Source: RGIG8700 sp964568815 (GTDB lineage: Bacteria > Bacillota > Clostridia > RGIG6154). Taken from it: 12,885 nucleotides of DNA. A model generated the notes under the pieces. That model saw only the letters and a list, made by a program, of their open reading frames with translations. It searched no databases and was not told the DNA's origin. Below are positions 12,726 to 12,885 of the stretch, one piece after another. Position 1 is the stretch's first letter, and every line of letters begins with the position of its first letter. Where the stretch lies: contig CAZMRY010000038.1 of NCBI GenBank assembly GCA_964568815.1, positions 1-12,885 of the forward strand, written 5' to 3'. Both the position numbers and the translations under genes were made by a program.

Positions 12726-12777
12726 GCCTCCCTTGTGTAAAGGGAGGTGGGTTGCGTAGCAACTCGGAGGGATTGTA
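12726..12777 (+). repeat. Two-hairpin palindromic repeat, unit 3, joined to the DUF559 start
   Basis: Hairpin A is CCTCCCTT (12727-12734), loop GTGTA, AAGGGAGG (12740-12747). Hairpin B is GTTGC/GCAAC (12751-12755 and 12759-12763). The end GGAGGGATTGTA (12766-12777) supplies both the Shine-Dalgarno and the A of the ATG of the following gene. Confidence 0.85.
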
Positions 12778-12885
12778 TGAACTATAAACACAATAAACAA
12801 ATTGTACCACTTGCAAAAGTGCTCGGAAAAAATATGACAAAAGAAGAAAGGCACCTTTGGTATGATTACTTAAGAGAATACCCTA
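12777..12885 (+). CDS. DUF559 (Vsr/endonuclease-like) protein, N-terminal part
   Basis: The frame opens at 12777 and is still open at the window edge (36 codons seen). The visible N-terminus contains LAKVLGKNMTKEERHLWYDY and then LREYP, which I recognise as the conserved start of DUF559 proteins: a short lead, then 'LRKNMT-x-x-E-x-x-LW-x-x-LR'. The family has a fold like the very-short-patch repair endonuclease Vsr and is presumed to be a nuclease; the catalytic part lies beyond the window, so activity cannot be judged. The start is set by GGAGGG, 5 nt upstream, which belongs to repeat unit 3. No promoter is obvious in the repeat; AT-rich sequence at 12690-12715 may hold one. Confidence 0.8.
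   Translation, partial: MNYKHNKQIVPLAKVLGKNMTKEERHLWYDYLREYP

Noticed and set aside
12528..12777. CRISPR array
   Set aside because: There are only three units, two inverted relative to each other, with unequal spacing, internal hairpins and no cas genes.

Overview
The window is AT-rich, with strong AAGGAG-type ribosome binding sites, tightly spaced genes and A/T-ending codons. Its gene families (two-subunit glgC/glgD, DUF1540, a BofA-family protein, a WYL regulator, an MgtE-CDF operon, a DUF559 protein behind a palindromic repeat) point to a low-GC Firmicute of the class Clostridia, probably gut-associated. That placement is an inference from gene content. There are no rRNA or tRNA genes, no CRISPR array and no transposase gene in the window.

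Layout. (1) 1-1707: the 5' end of a minus-strand gene, possibly a phosphoribosyltransferase, diverges from a WYL-domain regulator, which is followed 15 nt later by a membrane-anchored protein of unknown function. (2) 1696-2494: about 790 nt mostly without conventional genes. It holds a roughly 310-nt element that folds on paper into nested helices with two multi-helix junctions, a 46-codon hydrophobic ORF, a terminator, a clear promoter, and a 158-nt leader before mgtE. The leader contains a 30-codon ORF and a hairpin over the mgtE Shine-Dalgarno. (3) 2495-6294: mgtE, a CDF cation exporter and glyA, closely packed as an apparent operon. (4) 6303-8006: bidirectional hairpins, a convergent Cys-rich DUF1540 gene, then an alpha/beta hydrolase and a BofA-family gene. 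(5) 8078-12292: a promoter and the glycogen operon glgB-glgC-glgD. (6) 12291-12885: an accessory stretch with a 138-bp nested palindrome overlapping the glgD stop, two head-to-head copies of a two-hairpin repeat, and a third copy whose last base is the first base of the start codon of a truncated DUF559 gene.

How the genes work together. MgtE imports Mg2+. The CDF protein carries the N-x3-D / D-x3-D site expected of Mn2+ exporters, so the operon looks like divalent-cation homeostasis under leader control, with glyA (one-carbon metabolism) read through from it. GlgC and GlgD form ADP-glucose pyrophosphorylase, GlgD being a non-catalytic subunit, and GlgB branches the polymer; glycogen synthase is not in the window. 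The least explained parts are the structured element at 1696-2011, the mgtE leader, and the repeat/DUF559 junction at the right end.
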